Below are positions 59,460 through 64,000 of a DNA stretch of 64,000 bases, one piece after another. The notes below the pieces were generated by a model. It made no database searches. It had not been told where the DNA came from and saw nothing but the letters and a program-made list of their open reading frames with translations. This stretch comes from Dysidea avara. Lineage: Eukaryota; Porifera; Demospongiae; Dictyoceratida; Dysideidae. Positions within the stretch are counted from its first letter, which is position 1, and each line of letters starts with the position of its first letter. A program made the position numbers and the translations under genes. The stretch is taken from positions 5,752,694-5,816,693 of the forward strand of contig NC_089285.1 of the NCBI RefSeq assembly GCF_963678975.1, written 5' to 3'.

Positions 59460-60541
59460 TACTCTATAAAATTGACGAGGATGCATTGATTTTTATTGCT
59501 GAAATTTTAAATGACATGTGCTCTTATACTATAGTACCTGAGAACTGATACCAGCAGTATATGGCTATGGGAGAGTAATTAAACTTCACAACTTCCTTTT
59601 TTATCCCCTAAATTAATTAGGCTATCATTAGTTGTACAAGAGATGGTATGGTAACACAATTAGTACATACATAAAGCATCCACTATAGCTGTCACAACAA
59701 TGGATTACATATATCACACCTAATAGAAGTGAATACTTGATTATCTGAGCTTCGACTATCCACATACTTACAGTAGATGTGTCTGTTCTATTAGAGTATT
59801 TCGTCTAAGGTGTGCATTCCATTAAAGTAACTCTGTGTATAAAATGGGCTTTGACTATCCAAACTTTTGATTGTCTGAACATGTCTTGGTACCTAGGGGT
59901 TAGGAAGCACTGTACGAGTAATTTCTTTACAGCCATCAGCCAGGCATTGTTTAGACAAGTAAAGGACAATACGTTTTCAAGTACAACTACCTTATAAATC
60001 ATGGAGTAATAAAAGTACTTCTTCAAATTTACCATTGGATAAAATAGTAAATAACGTGCACTAAATCTACTACACTAACACTAATGCAGCCTTCAGGTGT
60101 GGGGATACAGCTAGCATATTGTGTATTGAGGTGAGCATACATTCTATGTACAGCAAAATACAATTGGCTATATACACTCCAGAAAAAAGAATATACCATT
60201 TTCTTAAAGACGGTGATATCAATAACATGTAGCCATCAACAAAAATTAGTTGTGTGGAGGTGCTTTACAATACACACACTGGTGCTATTGTAATATACAT
60301 CTAAATGCAAAACTTCAATCGTGTCTTTTGTTGTTGCCATTACCCTTGAATGCTCAATGTCAAACCATTCATTGTTAAACATAGATCAGTCATCTCACAA
60401 GATCACCGTGATAATATGGACTCATTGTTCCACACCTCAATTAGACAAGAAGTAGCTTGGTTAAAATTATTCACAATAACAATGTGAATCCACCTACAAA
60501 TTAAGAACATCACACTCAATCATAGATCGTCACACAAAATC
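59460..60541. other. No recognised feature
   Basis: AT-rich spacer inside the long-TIR element. The recurrent TGTTCTATTAGAGTATTTCG motif is at 59782-59801. Confidence 0.4.
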
Positions 60542-60549
60542 ATCATCAC

Positions 60550-61028
60550 CAGTGTTGGGAGTAATGTGTTATGTAATATTATTACTTTTGTGATATAACA
60601 AAATACGCTATAAAAACAGGTAATATAACTCAAGTTACTTTACTTACAAATGTAATGCGTTACCTAAGTAATATAGTTACTGTAACGAATCTAATATTAC
60701 ATAATATTATTACTCTAAGTAGGTTAGTGATCCACTGAGTAACACCTAGCCACAACGAAGTAATGAAGCCTACTGAATGAAGCTTATTCACCAGCTTCTT
60801 ACTTATAACCAAGATTTGCACATTGTCCAACAATGCAATCATGTCACGTGATAAAGTGGTAGTTTCACACGTGACAGCTAGCCTAGGGCTGTGGACACAA
60901 AGTAATATAATATGTAATATTATTATAGTTACTTTATTTTATGGGCAATATGTAACTGTAACTAAATAGTTCAGTTGTAAGTAATATGTAATATGTTACC
61001 TTTATAAAAAGTCACTGTCCCAACACTG
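60550..61028. mobile_element. hAT MITE (479 bp), CAGTGTTGGGA termini
   Basis: Terminal CAGTGTTGGGAGTAATG and inverted CAGTGTTGGGACAGTGAC are flanked by the identical 8-bp ATCATCAC at 60542-60549 and 61029-61036. Subterminal GTAATATTATTAC/GTTACTGTAAC motifs are typical of this widespread hAT family. Non-coding. Confidence 0.95.
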
Positions 61029-61036
61029 ATCATCAC

Positions 61037-61945
61037 ATAATAAAGTAGTGAATTGTTACCTAATACAATACCTATAACACAATACATAAAATCAGCAACA
61101 TTTCTGTAAAGTAAGGAACATCTGAGTGGCAAATTAGGGAAAAATATTACTTTATATTGTGAATTGTGATGTAATTCAGTCTTTAAATTTGATATTACAA
61201 CGATAAAATTATTACAACAATAAAAAGCTTGAGACAGATACCTGATCAATTCAAATCACATTTATAGTAATTTCACTTACCATTACAACATGTTTTGGTA
61301 TTTCGGTAGTGCATTCCAATCTTCAATTATAAAATATTTCTTTACAAACTTTTATGCACTGCATGCTTGTAGAATCTAGTAAGCTGCAAGGATTGGTGCA
61401 TGTTACCATGAAACAACTGATACATGGTGATCATGTCTTCTCTAAATTTTGTATATACTAGGTGGGTAGTTGTAAATGATGGAGTCTTTCATAACAACGA
61501 AAATCACTAACCAGTTTTGAAGCTCTGTGTTTAAGTGATTCAACTCACCCTAACAATGAGGCCCATAGATTACAGCAGCATAGTCATAGAACTGGTCAAA
61601 TCAAAGTTATCTCCAATACTACAAACATCATAGCGTCCGAGGACAAAACATCTCTTTATTAAGCCCATCAAAAGCACAACTGCTTGTTCACACAAATATA
61701 ATACCCCTGTAAAACCATCCATGACAGCGATCAAAACTGAGGTTAGTTTCTACTGACTTAAAAGAGGCAATCAGGTGGCTTGTATTAGCAAAGCAGTGAA
61801 GATCTTGAGTGAAGCTTTATCTCCTTTTCCTGAGATAAAATCAAAAATCTTGATCACGATCACAGATGGTTTTACAGGACCATACATAGGTAGTGAATAT
61901 CCCTTGTTCAGTCAGAATTCATAACACCAATCCTATATGTCTTTG
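61037..61945. other. No recognised feature
   Basis: AT-rich interior of the long-TIR element. Minor frames lack motifs. Confidence 0.4.
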
Positions 61946-62179
61946 TTATCGTCGCTCTGGGGAACCAATACCCACCAACTTCAACCATGCAACTGTCACA
62001 TTAGTATAACTGTAATAGTAATTGTCTGTGGGTACATGTTGCCCACAGGCCATTAATGCAGGCTTGAAAAGCATATAATACATACACAGTGGTTCATTTA
62101 TTTCACAAGAATAAACACAAGCTGTCACAGTTCCATAGATAATATATAAGGTATAATATCTGTGCTGTTTCATACTCAC

Positions 62180-62311
62180 ATAATCAATTTCACCAATAGC
62201 TGTGAATACCTCTGTACTGCCAGGTAATGCGAGACGCCACTGAGAAATCAGTTGATGAGCAGCCACTGAGTGAGACAACAAGGTAAGAACAGCTAGGAAC
62301 ACTGAGTCCAT
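62180..62311 (-). CDS. Candidate first exon encoding a signal peptide
   Basis: ATG 62311 opens MDSVFLAVLTLLSHSVAAHQ, a plausible cleavable signal peptide, and continues to ...FTAIGEIDY, where a strong donor GTGAGTATG follows (phase 0, 44 codons). It lies within the right arm of the long-TIR element, and a diverged, disrupted copy is in the left arm (55963-56220), so the segment was duplicated with the TIR. A further piece near 62060-61970 (ACGQHVPTDNYYYSY) may be coding. The product is unknown. Confidence 0.35.
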
Positions 62312-62689
62312 GTACTTCTGATAAAACGGCAGGAGAAAAGAGTTCTTCTATATAAGCTGGTTCTTCTGAAACAATTTTTTCGCCCTTCTTTTCTAGCTGC
62401 TACCAGCCTGGCGGAGAACACGACGCTGTTGGCCCTGCCGCGAACTAGTCTTCCACATGTCAGTATCCGGGCTACGTACACAACATTATCCGGAAAAAAT
62501 ATTTCGTGAAAATTTTCTAAGTCCAAAGTGTGCCCAAAAAAAAAATTCGCATGCTCCGAGTGGTACTATAACAGGAACCCGCGTAGTTTGGAGCTACTTG
62601 GAGCAGTTGAAAAGCCTAAGGGATTTCACCGACAGCGAAAACGAGTTGGAAGAATAGATTACCATCGAGGGGTCCGTCACGACCCTAGA

Positions 62690-62795
62690 ATCCTGTACGA
62701 GATTCTGAATCCCACGAAATTCCAGGCAAGATTCCGGATTCCAACCCAAGATTCCAGATTCCAAGCAAAATTCCGGATTCCAGATATCCAGTTAC
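62690..62795 (+). repeat. Degenerate short tandem repeat, GATTCC(G/A)GATTCCA
   Basis: About six imperfect copies of a 14-20-bp unit containing GATTCC, directly after the MRPL18-like reading frame. Confidence 0.75.
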
Positions 62796-62799
62796 AGCT

Positions 62800-63084
62800 A
62801 GCTACGGAACTAGCTGTGAAAAGCTCAATAATACTCTAGAAGGCGAGATAAAAGGTTTTCTGAGCGTAAGGATGATCCAGAAAGCTGCTTTTTATCTTGT
62901 AACAAGCAAGTAACTATATAGATCTAATGTTTACAAACTTTGTATACAATCAACTCAATTCAAAACAGATTATTAAAATTCAATAATCATAATATAAGCA
63001 CAATGACAATTAGCCACCTCGGCAATTAAAAATACATGATGTGTCATACAATAATGTAAACACGTAGCTATAAATGTTAGCTAC
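62800..63084. other. No recognised feature
   Basis: 3' flank of the PHD-finger exon; probably its 3' UTR in part. Nothing else seen. Confidence 0.35.
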
Positions 63085-63231
63085 CTATAGATTCCACTCC
63101 TTAAATTTGCTGCATTGAACACAGTACCACAATTTTATATCATCACAGTAGTCCACACAAGCAGCATGAAACCATTTATTACATCTATCGCAGCATACCA
63201 TCTTGCAACCATCATCTGGCATTTGACATAG
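63085..63231 (-). CDS. PHD-finger terminal exon (partial gene)
   Basis: Following the acceptor-like TGCATAG, the frame reads CQMPDDGCKMVCCDRCNKWF, then HAACVDYCDDIKLWYCVQCS and ends KFKEWNL with TAG at 63085. The spacing C...C-C-x-C-x-(W)FH-x2-C...WYC-x2-C is a PHD zinc finger lacking only its first cysteine pair partner, which should lie in the preceding exon (to the right). PHD fingers read histone tail states. It is either the last exon of a chromatin protein or of a transposon protein with a terminal PHD domain; upstream exons were not found before the window end. Confidence 0.65.
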   Translation of the reverse strand, partial: LCQMPDDGCKMVCCDRCNKWFHAACVDYCDDIKLWYCVQCSKFKEWNL

Positions 63232-63745
63232 CTATGCAGTGAACTTCAAATACTTCAGTGCTTAAAATCCTAGACTTATACGCTTGCGACGCCGTGCGGA
63301 GGGGAATTCTTTTATCTGGCAAGTTTCTAGAATCTCCTGTAGATGTGATCACAAATGTAGATGTGAATGCTTGGTATTACACTGTTAAAACAGGGGAGTA
63401 ACAGTAACTAGGGGAGTGAAATATTTTACTCTGCCGGAAAGGCGAGTTTGGACTACTAGGAGAGTAACAGTAACCCGCTAAGGGTAAAGAGAACTCCAAG
63501 TAAGTGAAGGCACCAAACTGAAGAGTTCCCATTACCAGCTAGCTAGTAGCTAAGGTGAACCTAGTGAGCCCGCAGTATGGCTGAGGCCACATATGAATGA
63601 GCCACATGCAGGTTATAGCTGTCTCACTATGTTATTTTCTCCATTAACTAACCAGAGTCAATTCTAGCTACTAAATGTAAAAAAGGAAAGTAATTATTTA
63701 GGCTTCCTTTTCAATGGCAGCCATTTACTCATGTTTTATTTTACA
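63232..63745. other. No recognised feature
   Basis: Contains GGGGAGTAACAGTAACT repeats at 63393-63470. No coding frame recognised. Confidence 0.4.
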
Positions 63746-63841
63746 GGCTAACCAACATAGTGAAGGAAACAGAGAGTACGAAAACACATGGATGTCTCAA
63801 TGAACAGGAGGACGAATTGTTACTCAAGAATATTTTGAAAT
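63746..63841 (+). other. Candidate internal exon
   Basis: Bounded by TTTTATTTTACAG and a GTATGTATA donor, one frame is open throughout: LTNIVKETESTKTHGCLNEQ, then EDELLLKNILKY. It could be a downstream exon of the MRPL18-like gene on the same strand, but the join was not demonstrated. Confidence 0.35.
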
Positions 63842-64000
63842 ACGTATGTATAATTATTAAATACCATTTCTATTACAAGCGCATTATTTAGAGTGAAGAG
63901 TATTACCATAGAAACGGCTTCTTTAACAACAGAGCCGTGTTGAGTAGTTGAAAGCGGTTTGCTTCTCTGAGGAATTGTAGTGCTTAAAAGGTGATAATAA

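Larger units (their letters stand above)
55741..62550. mobile_element. 6.8-kb long-TIR element, 9-bp TSD (Mutator-like?)
   Basis: The left end (GCGAATATTTTTTTTGGGCA at 55741) and right end (complement ending at 62550) are inverted copies over at least 235 bp, and more loosely over ~500 bp with an extra ~125 bp in the left arm. The 9-bp ATGCTCCGA flanks both sides (55732-55740, 62551-62559). Long TIRs with a 9-bp duplication are typical of Mutator-like elements. No MULE transposase was recognised. The interior holds a foldback element, a hAT MITE, another MITE and exon-like pieces of an unknown gene. Confidence 0.85.
55586..62682 (+). pseudogene. MRPL18: Mitochondrial ribosomal protein L18-like exon, split by a 6.8-kb insertion
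   Basis: From ATG 55586 the frame reads MTSRVQFIRLLHSCRPFLRT... (basic and hydrophobic, like a mitochondrial presequence) to ...LQEGCSE at 55740. There it meets the left end of a long-TIR element. Beyond that element and its 9-bp TSD, at 62560, the same frame resumes as WYYNRNPRSLELLGAVEKPK and continues to about DYHR at 62682. The NRNPR-x-LELL phrase matches the start of the conserved part of mitochondrial uL18 (MRPL18), a large-subunit protein binding 5S-like or tRNA elements. Later exons were not found; a spliced exon at ~63746-63841 might belong. The insertion should abolish this allele. Identity is moderately sure. Confidence 0.5.

Overview
The window looks like intergenic DNA from an early-branching animal, most likely a sponge. 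This is inferred from AT-rich sequence, 40-80 nt GT-AG introns, and animal-type DNA transposons (P, THAP-Kolobok, ZBED-hAT, pogo-like) packed among MITEs and satellites. There are no bacterial operons, ribosome binding sites or CRISPR arrays. The species was not identified by any search.

Left part (1-24.5 kb). Three copies of one minisatellite-carrying element (1-1459, 17704-21525 reversed, 23025-24447) end in the same small hairpin. Between them lie a TA-flanked MITE (1461-2099), a tRNA-Met-like SINE head (2402-2475), a 2.16-kb TIR element (4124-6279) that splits a satellite unit, and a 169-bp satellite (6280-12374) with no net length change over 34 units. Next come a complete hAT element with 8-bp target-site duplication (TSD) and a broken ZBED-type transposase (12435-14847), two foldback hairpins and a non-LTR retrotransposon scrap.

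Middle part (24.5-46.2 kb). Three two-gene DNA transposons lie here, each with its genes convergent. (i) A decayed pogo-like element (25865-28812) has a Ulp1-type protease and a DDE transposase. (ii) An apparently intact P element (34641-39784) has perfect 31-bp TIRs, a 10-exon transposase without a THAP finger and a 318-aa partner gene. (iii) An apparently intact Kolobok-type element (42153-46122) has TTAA TSDs, an 8-exon THAP transposase and a second gene resembling the P2X7-receptor C-terminal zinc domain. Non-autonomous Kolobok and P relatives sit at 24808-25804 and 54229-54998. hAT MITEs with 8-bp TSDs lie at 30429-31438, 40376-40731 and 60550-61028.

Right part (46.2-64 kb). This holds microsatellites, remnants of coding exons, a Ty3/gypsy integrase scrap, and a 6.8-kb long-TIR element (55741-62550) with a 9-bp TSD. 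That element interrupts a reading frame resembling mitochondrial ribosomal protein L18; the frame resumes exactly across the duplication. A PHD-finger terminal exon (63085-63231, minus) is the clearest other host-like coding segment.

All gene structures come from hand translation and splice-site reading. Family names rest on motif recognition; no database search was possible.
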